Below, one piece after another: positions 6,843 through 13,861 of a stretch of DNA of 26,718 bases. Location: the IMG/VR virus record IMGVR_UViG_3300005577_000075, positions 1 to 26,718 of that record, one strand, 5' to 3'. A program made the translations under genes and the position numbers. The first letter of the stretch is position 1. Every line of letters starts with the position of its first letter. The DNA is from a virus. Below the pieces are notes generated by a model. The model did no database searches. It had not been told where the DNA came from and worked only from the letters and a program-made list of their open reading frames with translations.

Positions 6843-7430
6843 ATGCACGAAGACCCCACGCAACTCTTCAATCTGATCCGCTACGGGACCGTCGCCACGG
6901 TCGATGTGGCGGCGGCGCGCGTGGTGGTGTCGGTGGGTAGTCTCACCAGTAAGCCTATTCCCTGGCTTGCGCCGCGTGCCGGCGCCGCCCGCACCTGGTC
7001 GCCGCCCTCCCCCGGCGAACAGGTGCTCGTGCTATCGCCCGGCGGCAACCTCGGCGCCGCCGTTGCCCTGACGGGCATCTTCTATGACGCACATCCGATC
7101 CCTGCCGACGGTACTGCCGACAACGTGCTGCTCGCCTTCGGCGACGGCGCGGTACTTCTTTACGACCATGCGACGCATCTGCTCAAAGCTACGCTTCCTG
7201 CCGACGGCCGCGTCGAACTCACCGCGCCCGGCGGCTTCCGCCTGGTCGGCGACGTCGGCATCGATGGCGCCCTCCATGTCACGCAAGCGGCCACGTTCGA
7301 TCAAACGCTACATGCGTCGCAGGACATCACCAGCGACGCGGACGTGAAAGCGGGTGACATCAGCCTGCGTCAGCACCTGCACGACCAGGTGCAGCCGGGC
7401 CCGGGGCTCACCGGCAGGCCACAGCCATGA
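6843..7430 (+). CDS. V: Baseplate assembly/spike protein, GpV family
   Basis: A 195-residue protein of the P2 GpV family, the trimeric tail spike that punctures the cell envelope. It has the OB-fold N-terminal part (residues 1-80: LFNLIRYGTVATVDVAAARVVVSVGSLTS, WSPPSPGEQVLVLSPGGNLGAAVALTGIF) and a C-terminal beta-helix part (ATLPADGRVELTAPGGFRLVGDVGIDGALHVTQAATF, DVKAGDISLRQHLHDQVQPGPGLTG). The conserved HLHDQV-type ending carries the histidines that bind iron in the spike tip of P2-like phages. The frame stays open upstream to 6744, but family comparison puts the start at MHEDPTQLF; there is no clear ribosome binding site before 6843. The stop overlaps the W start (ATGA). Confidence 0.92.
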   Translation: MHEDPTQLFNLIRYGTVATVDVAAARVVVSVGSLTSKPIPWLAPRAGAARTWSPPSPGEQVLVLSPGGNLGAAVALTGIFYDAHPIPADGTADNVLLAFGDGAVLLYDHATHLLKATLPADGRVELTAPGGFRLVGDVGIDGALHVTQAATFDQTLHASQDITSDADVKAGDISLRQHLHDQVQPGPGLTGRPQP

Positions 7431-7780
7431 CCGGAATGTCGCGCACCACCGGCGCCGCGCTGCCGGAGATCGACCACATCGCGCAATCCGTCGCCGACAT
7501 CCTGACCACGCCGCTGGGCAGCCGCCTAGCGCGCCGCACCTACGGCAGTCGCGTCTTCGACCTCCTCGATGCGCCGGCCAACGCCGCCACTCGCGTGCGT
7601 CTGTTCGCCGCCACCGCGACCGCCCTCATGCGCTGGGAGAAGCGCCTCACCGTGCAGCGCGTCGCGCTGACAGCCATCGACGGCCTGCAGGGGAAGTTCG
7701 CCCTCGACATCGACGGCCGCCTCGCCACGGGCGCCGCCGTGTCGCTGAGCATGCCTTTGACCCGAGGCGCTACGGCATGA
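7427..7780 (+). CDS. W: Baseplate wedge protein, GpW family (gp25-like)
   Basis: A 117-residue protein of the GpW/gp25-like lysozyme-fold family, part of the baseplate wedge that starts sheath assembly. The segment HIAQSVADILTTPLGSRLARRTYGSRVFDLLDAP (residues 17-50) is the family signature, including the conserved ILTTPLGSR and YGS elements. The remainder alternates short strands (VQRVALTAIDGLQGKFALDIDGRL) ending in a hydrophobic tail. ATGA overlaps link it to V upstream and to J downstream, showing coupled translation. P2 W is nearly the same length. Confidence 0.95.
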   Translation: MTGMSRTTGAALPEIDHIAQSVADILTTPLGSRLARRTYGSRVFDLLDAPANAATRVRLFAATATALMRWEKRLTVQRVALTAIDGLQGKFALDIDGRLATGAAVSLSMPLTRGATA

Positions 7781-8793
7781 CCAGCGCCATCCAGCTCGAC
7801 CGCCTGCCACCGCCCGATGTGGTCGAACCGCTCCACTACGAAACGATCCTAGCGAAAGCCAAAGAGCAGTTTGCGGCGTTGTGGCAGCAACAGCAGAGGC
7901 GCGACGCCTCCCTGCCGGGCATCGACCTGAGCCGCGAGTCCGAGCCGGTCGTGAAGATCCTGCAGACCGTCGCCTACGTGGCGCTGGGCCTGCGTCAGCG
8001 CGTCAACGATGCCGCGCGGGCCAACTTCCTGGCGACCGCCCAGGGTGCAGACCTCGACCACATCGGCGCTTGGTACGGCGTCGAACGCCTCACGCTGAGC
8101 CCCGCCAAGCCGGAGCTGGCCATCTCCGCCGTGATGGAATCCGACGATGCCTTGCGCGAGCGCATCACCTTGGCGCCGGCCTCGTTCTCGGTGGCCGGGC
8201 CGGAAGCGGCCTACGTCTTCCATGCACGCAGCGCCTCAGGCGACGTGCTCGATGCCAGCGCGATCAGCCCACAGCCGGACGACATCCGCGCGGTGGTGGC
8301 CGATGTCCTGGCCCGTCACGACGCAGCGCCGGCCCTGGTCGCCGACATGCAGGCCGCCTTGGCCGCGGCACGCTGGCCCGGCGAGGTGATCGTGTCGGTG
8401 TTGTCGCGTCAGGGCAATGGCCAGGCCGACGCCGCTCTGCTCGCTGCCGTGGCCGACAACGTGAGCGCCGACAACGTGCGGCCCCTGACCGACTTCGTCA
8501 CCGTGCAGTCGGCCGACATCGTGCCTTTCCAGGTGCGCGCCACCCTGTGGACCTACGCCGGCCCGGATGCCGATATCGTCCGCGCCGCGTCCCGCGCGAG
8601 CCTCGATACCTATCTCGCCGAGGCCAAGCGCCTGGACCGCGACATCACGTTGTCCGGGCTCTACGCCGCCCTGCAGGTCGCCGGCATCCAGAACGTGGAG
8701 CTGGAAGAACCGCGCGCCACGCTGGTGATCGGCCCGACCCAGGCTGCGCATTGCATCGGCGTGGAGCTGGCCTATGGGGGTATCGGTGGATAG
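7777..8793 (+). CDS. J: Baseplate protein J, GpJ family
   Basis: A 338-residue baseplate wedge protein of the GpJ family, the counterpart of T4 gp6. The start at ATG 7777 overlaps the W stop. The typical N-terminal region is LDRLPPPDVVEPLHYETILAKAKEQF, then SEPVVKILQTVAYVALGLRQRVNDAARANFLATAQGADLDHIGAWYGVER, and the central VAGPEAAYVFHARSASGDVLDASAISPQPDDIRAVV. The C-terminal part includes RPLTDFVTVQSADIVPFQVRATLWTY, also characteristic. It is somewhat longer than P2 J (302 residues), largely through extra length in the middle. The gene overlaps I by 20 bases. Confidence 0.95.
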   Translation: MTSAIQLDRLPPPDVVEPLHYETILAKAKEQFAALWQQQQRRDASLPGIDLSRESEPVVKILQTVAYVALGLRQRVNDAARANFLATAQGADLDHIGAWYGVERLTLSPAKPELAISAVMESDDALRERITLAPASFSVAGPEAAYVFHARSASGDVLDASAISPQPDDIRAVVADVLARHDAAPALVADMQAALAAARWPGEVIVSVLSRQGNGQADAALLAAVADNVSADNVRPLTDFVTVQSADIVPFQVRATLWTYAGPDADIVRAASRASLDTYLAEAKRLDRDITLSGLYAALQVAGIQNVELEEPRATLVIGPTQAAHCIGVELAYGGIGG

Positions 8794-9331
8794 CCTCCTG
8801 CCGCCCAACAGCACGCCGCTCGAACGCACCCTCGAACACGTCACGCTCAACGCCCTGGACGTGCCGGTGCCGCTGCGCTCCCTCTGGAATGCCGACACCA
8901 TCAGCGGCGAGTTGCTGCCATGGCTGGCCTGGTCGATGAGCCTCGATAGCTGGAAAAGCTATTGGTCCGACACGGTCAAGCGCAACCGCGTGCGCCAGGC
9001 CATCGACATCGCGCGCCGCAAAGGCACGTCGCAGTCGGTACGCGATGTGGCCGCCGCCTTCGGTGGCGCCATCAGCATCCGGGAGTGGTGGCAGACCGAG
9101 CCCAAGGGCGTGCCGCACACCTTCGACGTGGTGCTGACCCTGACCGGCGACGACGGCGCCGAAGCGAGCGCCGCCTACGTCGACGACGTCATCGCCGAGA
9201 TTCGCCGCACCAAGCCGGCCCGGTCGCACTTCACCTTCACCCAGGGCTTGCAGGCTCGCGGTCGCCTCGGCGTGGTCGCCGCGGCCCGGCCTGTCGCCTA
9301 CGTGCATCTGCAATTCACCGGAGCTGCCTGA
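8774..9331 (+). CDS. I: Tail protein I, GpI family
   Basis: A 185-residue P2 GpI-type baseplate protein that connects the wedge with the tail fibre. The signature is SLLPPNSTPLERTLEHVTLNALDVPVPLRSLWNADTISGELLPWLAWSMSLDSWKSYWSDTVKRNRVRQAIDIARRKGTSQSVRDV, with the conserved LPWLAW and W-x-S-x-W elements. ATG 8774 overlaps J by 20 bases; the GTG at 8786 is an alternative start that would still retain all conserved residues. The fibre gene follows after one base, as in P2. Confidence 0.94.
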   Translation: MGVSVDSLLPPNSTPLERTLEHVTLNALDVPVPLRSLWNADTISGELLPWLAWSMSLDSWKSYWSDTVKRNRVRQAIDIARRKGTSQSVRDVAAAFGGAISIREWWQTEPKGVPHTFDVVLTLTGDDGAEASAAYVDDVIAEIRRTKPARSHFTFTQGLQARGRLGVVAAARPVAYVHLQFTGAA

Positions 9332-9332
9332 G

Positions 9333-11144
9333 ATGGCCCTCACCCTGACGATCACGCCGGCCGGCCGCGCGGCCCTGGTCAACGCCCAAGCCGATGGCAC
9401 CCAGGCCGTGCGCATTGCCCGCGTGGGAGTGACTGCCACCGCCTTCGCACCCGGCCAGCCGCTGCCGAACGAGATCAAGCGCCTGGCGACCGTGGCCAGC
9501 GGCGCCACCGCGAAAGACACGGTCCACGTCACCGTGACGGATGCGGGCACGGACGTGTACACGGTGCGCGGGTTCGGTTGGTACCTGGACGACGGCACGC
9601 TGTTCGGCTCCTACGGCCAGGCCAACGTGATCGTGGAGAAGTCCGCGCAGTCCACGATGCTGCTGGCCACCGACGTGCAGTTCACGGACGCGGACGCCAC
9701 GCAGATCACCTTCGGCGACACCACGTTCAACAATCCGGCGGCCACCCTCGACACGCTGGGCGTGGTGAAGCTGGCCAGCGAGGACGACGCGACCACCGGC
9801 ACCGATACGCAGCGCGCCGTCACGCCGAAGTCGCTGCTCGCCGTGCTAAATGCCCGCCTGGGCGTCGGCGCACCCACCGCATTCGTCAGGAAGCTGCTGG
9901 GACTGGCCACGGCCGCCGCCTTCCGCGGGGAGTTGGGCCTCAAGAGCGCCGCCCTGAAAGACGACGGCCCCGGCAACGGTTTGGATGCCGACACGCTCGA
10001 CGGCCAGCACGGCGATTACTACCGCGCCTGGGCCAACCTCACGGACAAGCCCACCACGTTCACGCCAAGCGCGCACGCGCATCCGTGGTCGGACATCACC
10101 AACCCGCCCGCGCAGGCGAGCCGCTGGCCGGCCTGGTCGGAGGTGACGGCCAAGCCCGACACCTTTACCCCGGCGCCGCACTCGCACGCCTGGGCGGACA
10201 TCAACAACCCACCCATGCAGACCCAGCGCTGGCCGGCATGGAGCGAGATCACCGCCAAGCCCACCACCTTTGCGCCGTCGGCGCACACGCACGCCATCGG
10301 TGACGTGACGAACCTGCAGACCGCGCTCGACGCCAAGGCGCCGACACAGAGCCCGGTGTTCCAGGGTGCCGTGGTGGCCGCCGGGGGCGCGGTGCAGATC
10401 GGCGCGACCGGCGGCGCGTACGCCACCTTGAAGAATGACGGCACCCTCGCCTTGAACGGCGGCACCGCCTATGCCCTGCTGCGCGCCGGCGCGAGCAACA
10501 CCTCCGTCGGCACGCGACTGACCAACGGCCTGATGCCCTCCATCGAAGGCATCGCCGGAACGGGCCTGGAAGGCTCGCCGCCTCTGCTCGTCGGCAACGG
10601 CGGCAATGCCTCTGCCTCGGCATTGATGGCCTTCCTGCGCGACGGCATCGCCGGTGGCTTCCTCGGCCTGGACACCGACAACGTGCTCAAGTGGGGCGGC
10701 TGGACGATGGGCCCCGCACGGCGGGTGCTGCATGACCGTATCCGCGACGCTGTGCTCGATGGCACCACGTGGATGGAAGACCTGCGCGTCGTGGGCAATC
10801 CCGTGTGGCATAGCGGGCAAATCTCGTTCGCTGCCGAGGGCAACGGCTGGATGAAGTTCCCCAACGGCTTCCTGGTGCAGTGGGGGAGGTATCTCTCCGA
10901 CGCGCCGTGGAACGAAGGCACCGGCCCCGCGCTCAGCTTCCCCATCGCGTTTCCCAATGGCTGCCTCTCCGTGCAGGTCAGCGACTACCTGACCAACGTC
11001 GGCGGCGCGGGCTGGTCGCAGTACGACGACAGCGCCCAGCTCACCGGTTGGGACCGCACGCACTTCACCACCTTCATCCAGTTCCCCGGCGGCGCCAACG
11101 CCAACCGTTGGTGTGGGCTGACTTACTTCGCCCTGGGGTACTGA
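9333..11144 (+). CDS. H: Tail fibre protein, GpH family
   Basis: A 603-residue receptor-binding fibre. The N-terminal 150 residues are the P2-type baseplate attachment (tail-collar fibre) domain: LTLTITPAGRAALVNAQADGTQAVRIARVGVTA, YTVRGFGWYLDDGTLFGSYGQ and ATQITFGDTTFNNPAATLDTLGVVKLAS. Residues 233-327 contain tandem W/H-x-H repeats of shaft type. The C-terminal 100 residues (FPNGFLVQWGRYLSD..., SFPIAFPNGCLSVQVSD, HFTTFIQFPGGANANRWCGLTYFALGY) form a gp53-like C-terminal tip domain, with the usual final aromatic strand. The middle and tip should set host range. It is followed immediately by a fibre assembly gene. Codon use remains that of the phage. Confidence 0.92.
   Translation: MALTLTITPAGRAALVNAQADGTQAVRIARVGVTATAFAPGQPLPNEIKRLATVASGATAKDTVHVTVTDAGTDVYTVRGFGWYLDDGTLFGSYGQANVIVEKSAQSTMLLATDVQFTDADATQITFGDTTFNNPAATLDTLGVVKLASEDDATTGTDTQRAVTPKSLLAVLNARLGVGAPTAFVRKLLGLATAAAFRGELGLKSAALKDDGPGNGLDADTLDGQHGDYYRAWANLTDKPTTFTPSAHAHPWSDITNPPAQASRWPAWSEVTAKPDTFTPAPHSHAWADINNPPMQTQRWPAWSEITAKPTTFAPSAHTHAIGDVTNLQTALDAKAPTQSPVFQGAVVAAGGAVQIGATGGAYATLKNDGTLALNGGTAYALLRAGASNTSVGTRLTNGLMPSIEGIAGTGLEGSPPLLVGNGGNASASALMAFLRDGIAGGFLGLDTDNVLKWGGWTMGPARRVLHDRIRDAVLDGTTWMEDLRVVGNPVWHSGQISFAAEGNGWMKFPNGFLVQWGRYLSDAPWNEGTGPALSFPIAFPNGCLSVQVSDYLTNVGGAGWSQYDDSAQLTGWDRTHFTTFIQFPGGANANRWCGLTYFALGY
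10029..10313 (+). repeat. Tandem shaft repeats inside the tail fibre gene
   Basis: Three units of about 30-40 residues repeat in the fibre: each has a Trp, a short T/AxKPxTFxPxxHxH element, and a WxDIxNPP element. The units begin at WANLTDKPTTF, WSEVTAKPDTF and WSEITAKPTTF, and end at the HAH/HSH/HTH triads. The repeats are visible in the DNA as near copies of ctggccggcctgg-type segments near 10122 and 10230. Histidine pairs of this kind in trimeric fibres can bind metal ions along the axis. Copy number is a likely point of variation between relatives through slippage or recombination. Confidence 0.7.
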
Positions 11145-11687
11145 ATGGCCTACTTCTACGACATCGTGCAGGGCGGCTTCTACTGCGATGCGGTGCATGG
11201 CCCGCGCACCCTCCCGGTCCGCGATCCCGACTGGACACCGGGCGATGGCCAAACGCTCGCCGATGGTCCGTTGATCGAGCAGGCCAATCCGCACTGCACC
11301 CTGCCGCCGGCCAGTGACCTGGCCGTCTTAAGTGAGGACACCTACCGCGCGTTGCTGGACGGCCAGAGCCGCGGCAAACGGATCGTCGTCCGTGATGGCG
11401 CGCCCACGCTGGCGGATCCGCCGCCGCCCACGACCGAGCAGATCGCCGCACGCCTGCGCGCGCAGCGCGATGTCCTGCTTGCCCCGGTCACCGACGCCCT
11501 GCAGCGCCATGTGCTGCAAACCACCTATGCCCAGCCGACCACGCTGACCGACACCGAAGCGTCGGCGCTGGCGACCTATGCCCAGGCGCTGCGCGATGTG
11601 CCGCAGCAGCCGGGCTTCCCGCACACCGTGGTCTGGCCGGACGCCCCGGCACCGACCGACGCCATCCCCGCCACCCCCGAGGCCTAA
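11145..11687 (+). CDS. G: Tail fibre assembly protein, GpG-type chaperone
   Basis: A 180-residue protein directly after the fibre gene, in the P2 G position. The N-terminal half, MAYFYDIVQGGFYCDAVHG... and DPDWTPGDGQTLADGPLIEQANPHCTLP, is variable in such proteins, whereas the C-terminal half has the conserved pattern RLRAQRDVLLAPVTDALQRHVLQTTYAQPTTLTDTEASALATYAQALRDVPQQPGFPHTVVWPDAP, which is the tail fibre assembly (caudovirales TFA) signature ending in WP. It acts as a chaperone for folding or trimerisation of the fibre and usually co-evolves with the fibre C-terminus. Starts on the A after the fibre TGA. Confidence 0.88.
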   Translation: MAYFYDIVQGGFYCDAVHGPRTLPVRDPDWTPGDGQTLADGPLIEQANPHCTLPPASDLAVLSEDTYRALLDGQSRGKRIVVRDGAPTLADPPPPTTEQIAARLRAQRDVLLAPVTDALQRHVLQTTYAQPTTLTDTEASALATYAQALRDVPQQPGFPHTVVWPDAPAPTDAIPATPEA

Positions 11688-11690
11688 CCC

Positions 11691-12872
11691 ATGTCCACCG
11701 CCTACCACCACGGCGCGCGCATCCAGGAAACCAGCGACGCCCCGTACGCGCTCAAGACCGTCTCCACCGCCACCATCGGCTTTGTCGCCACCGCGTCGGA
11801 TGCCGATGCGACCGCCTTCCCTCTGGACACGCCGGTCCTGCTCACGCAACCCAAGGCCGGCCTCGCCAAGGCCGGCACCAAGGGCACCCTCGCCCGCGCG
11901 CTCAAAGCCATTGCCGACATCGTGACCTGCCCGGTGGTAGTCGTGCGTGTCGCCGAAGGCGTGGATCCGGCGGCCACCACCTCCAACGCGGTGGGCACCG
12001 TCAACGCGGAAGGGCGCTATACCGGCCTGCAGGCGCTCCTTACGGCGGAAGCGCACACCGGCGTGCGTCCGCGCATCCTGGGCGCGCCCGGTCTGGACAC
12101 CAAGCCCGTGGCCGACGCACTGGTCACGGTCGCCAAGCGCTTGAAGGCCTTTGCTTACGCCACCTGTGACGACTGCGCCACCCTCGCCGATGCCAAGACC
12201 TACCGCGAAGGGTTCGGCGCGCGCGAGCTGATGCTGCTGTGGCCGGATTTCACCACCTGGGACACCGTCGCCAACCGCGAAGCCAAGGCGCTGACGGTCG
12301 CCATGGCACTGGGCCTGCGTGCCAAAACCGACCAGGTCGCCGGCTGGCACCGCGTGCTCTCCAATATCCCCGTCGACGGCGTGATGGGCATCAGCGCCGA
12401 CGTCTACTTCGACTACCTCACCGAGGGTACCGACGCGGACCTGCTCAACGAAGCGGGCATCACCACCCTGGTCAAGCGCAACGGTTTCCGCTTCTGGGGC
12501 TCGCGCACCTGCGACACCAGCACATACGTCTTCGAGTCCTACACGCGCACCGCCCAGGTCGTGGCCGACACCATCGGCGAAGGCGTGTTCGAGTACAGCG
12601 ACAAGGCCATGCACGCGAGCCTCGTCCGTGACCTGATCGATGCGATCAACGCCAAGCTGCGCGCCCTCACCCGCCAGGGCGCCCTGCTCGGCGGCCGCTG
12701 CTGGTTCGACCCGTCGTTGAACGAGACCGCCGACATGCAGGCCGGCAAGCTCGCGCTCAACTACGACTACACGCCGGTGCCGCCGTTGGAAGACCTCACG
12801 CTGCGCCAGACCTTCACCGACGTCTACATCGCCGATCTCAAAGCGGCGATCACCTCCACCAACAACGCCTGA
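11691..12872 (+). CDS. FI: Tail sheath protein, GpFI family
   Basis: A 393-residue contractile sheath subunit, length close to P2 FI (396). The N-terminus YHHGARIQETSDAPYALKTVSTATIGFVATASDADATAFPLDTPVLL is the typical sheath opening. Other conserved parts are ILGAPGLDTKPVADALVTVAKRLKAFAYATCDD, ELMLLWPDFTTWD, GISADVYFDYLTEGTDADLLNEAGITTLV, GFRFWGSRTCDT and LRALTRQGALLGGRCWFDPSLNETADMQAGKL. A GAGG sequence lies just before the ATG. P2 has a late promoter before FI; here only three bases separate G and FI, so any such promoter would lie inside G, and I saw no clear dyad there. Confidence 0.97.
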   Translation: MSTAYHHGARIQETSDAPYALKTVSTATIGFVATASDADATAFPLDTPVLLTQPKAGLAKAGTKGTLARALKAIADIVTCPVVVVRVAEGVDPAATTSNAVGTVNAEGRYTGLQALLTAEAHTGVRPRILGAPGLDTKPVADALVTVAKRLKAFAYATCDDCATLADAKTYREGFGARELMLLWPDFTTWDTVANREAKALTVAMALGLRAKTDQVAGWHRVLSNIPVDGVMGISADVYFDYLTEGTDADLLNEAGITTLVKRNGFRFWGSRTCDTSTYVFESYTRTAQVVADTIGEGVFEYSDKAMHASLVRDLIDAINAKLRALTRQGALLGGRCWFDPSLNETADMQAGKLALNYDYTPVPPLEDLTLRQTFTDVYIADLKAAITSTNNA

Positions 12873-12892
12873 TCGCTGCAAGGAACGGAATC

Positions 12893-13405
12893 ATGAAGCT
12901 CCCGAGCAAACTGAAAAACTTCGACCTCTTCCAGAACGGCGAATCCTGGCTGGGCCTGGTGCCGAGCGTCACGCTGCCCAAGCTGACCCGCAAGATGGAG
13001 GACTACCTCGCCGGTGGTATGGCCGGCCCCGTCGAGATCGACCTCGGGCAGGAAAAGATCGAGCTGGCCTTTACCGCAGGCGGCATCCTGCGCAGCGCCC
13101 TCGAACAGTACGGCGCCACCGCGGTGGATGCCGTGCAGCTTCGCTTCGCCGGGGCGTACCAGTCCGACAGCAGCAGCGGCTACAACGCCGTCGAAGTGGC
13201 GGTACGCGGCCGCTACAAGGAGTTCGATCCGGGCGACGCCAAATCGCAGGCCGACACCGAGCACAAGTTTTCCGTGTCGTGCGCCTACTACCGCCTCAGC
13301 ATCGACGGCGTGCCGGTGATCGAGATCGACATGTTGGCCAACAAGCTCGTCGTCAACGGCGTGGATCGCATGGCCGCGCAGCGCGCCGCGATGGGCCACT
13401 GGTAA
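12893..13405 (+). CDS. FII: Tail tube protein, GpFII family
   Basis: A 170-residue inner tube subunit, about the same length as in P2. Family features: MKLPSKLKNFDLFQNGESWLGLVPSVTLPKLTRKMEDYLAGGMAGPVEIDLGQEKIELAFTAGGI at the N-terminus, VAVRGRYKEFDPGDAKSQADTEHKFSVSCAYYRLSIDGVPVIEIDMLANKLVVNGVDRM at the C-terminus. AAGGAA before the ATG is a good ribosome binding site. The tube is the rigid core around which the sheath contracts; strong expression would be expected for both. Confidence 0.97.
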   Translation: MKLPSKLKNFDLFQNGESWLGLVPSVTLPKLTRKMEDYLAGGMAGPVEIDLGQEKIELAFTAGGILRSALEQYGATAVDAVQLRFAGAYQSDSSSGYNAVEVAVRGRYKEFDPGDAKSQADTEHKFSVSCAYYRLSIDGVPVIEIDMLANKLVVNGVDRMAAQRAAMGHW

Positions 13406-13435
13406 CCCTTCCCCACTCTTCCCAGGAATCTCCTC

Positions 13436-13729
13436 ATGAACGACACCACCATGCCCGTCATTACGCTGGACGAGCCGATCCGCCGCGGCGAGCAGATCCT
13501 CACCGAAGTGCGCCTGCGCAAGCCCAAGGCTGGCGAGCTGCGCGGTACGCAGCTGGTGAACCTGCTGCACATGGACATCGCGGCGCTCGAAATCGTCCTG
13601 CCGCGCATCACCGTGCCGACCCTCACCAAGCACGAGGTCAGCCAGCTCGATCCGGCGGACATCACGCAGTTCGGGTCGGAGCTGGCCTCTTTTTTGTTGA
13701 CGAAGGCCAAGCGGGAGGGCTTCCCGTAA
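13436..13729 (+). CDS. E: Tail protein E (tape-measure chaperone), GpE family
   Basis: A 97-residue protein of the P2 GpE family, starting 30 bases after the tube gene with AGGA before ATG. The body (ITLDEPIRRGEQILTEVRLRKPKAGELRGTQLVNLLHMDIAALEIVLPRITVPTLTKHEVSQLDPADITQFGSELASFLL) is the conserved tail assembly chaperone sequence. Together with its frameshift extension E' it binds the tape measure protein and helps the tube polymerise around it, like lambda gpG/gpGT. The -1 frameshift site is 34 bases before the stop, so most ribosomes should end here and make the short form. Confidence 0.94.
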   Translation: MNDTTMPVITLDEPIRRGEQILTEVRLRKPKAGELRGTQLVNLLHMDIAALEIVLPRITVPTLTKHEVSQLDPADITQFGSELASFLLTKAKREGFP

Positions 13730-13860
13730 CGGTCGAAGACGCCATGGCCGACATCGCGGTGGTCTTCCATTGGCCACCGCCGACGATGGACGGCATGGAC
13801 GTGAGCGAGTTGGTGCAGTGGCGCGAACGCGCCCGGTTGCGGAACGGCGGCGAGGACTAG
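13436..13860 (+). CDS. E': E' extension of E made by -1 frameshift (E+E')
   Basis: Reading E up to the TTG codon at 13694-13696, then slipping back one base and continuing from 13696, gives a 141-residue product (P2 E+E' is about 142). The extension reads VDEGQAGGLPVTVEDAMADIAVVFHWPPPTMDGMDVSELVQWRERARLRNGGED and ends at TAG 13860. The FHWPPPTMDGMDVSELVQWRERA segment is the typical C-terminal E' sequence. The reading frame has no good start of its own near the slip site, which supports frameshift expression. It ends one base before the tape measure start, as expected. This entry covers both frames joined, not a simple open frame. Confidence 0.9.
13690..13696 (+). other. Programmed -1 ribosomal frameshift site (T TTT TTG)
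   Basis: Six T followed by G at 13690-13696, phased X XXY YYZ in the E frame (codons TCT TTT TTG), the same heptamer as in P2 E/E'. Slippage allows TTT and TTG tRNAs to re-pair in the -1 frame. GC-rich sequence downstream could form a stimulatory structure, though no single strong hairpin was obvious. In a GC-rich genome a run of six T inside a conserved gene is notable by itself. Confidence 0.9.
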
Positions 13861-13861
13861 C

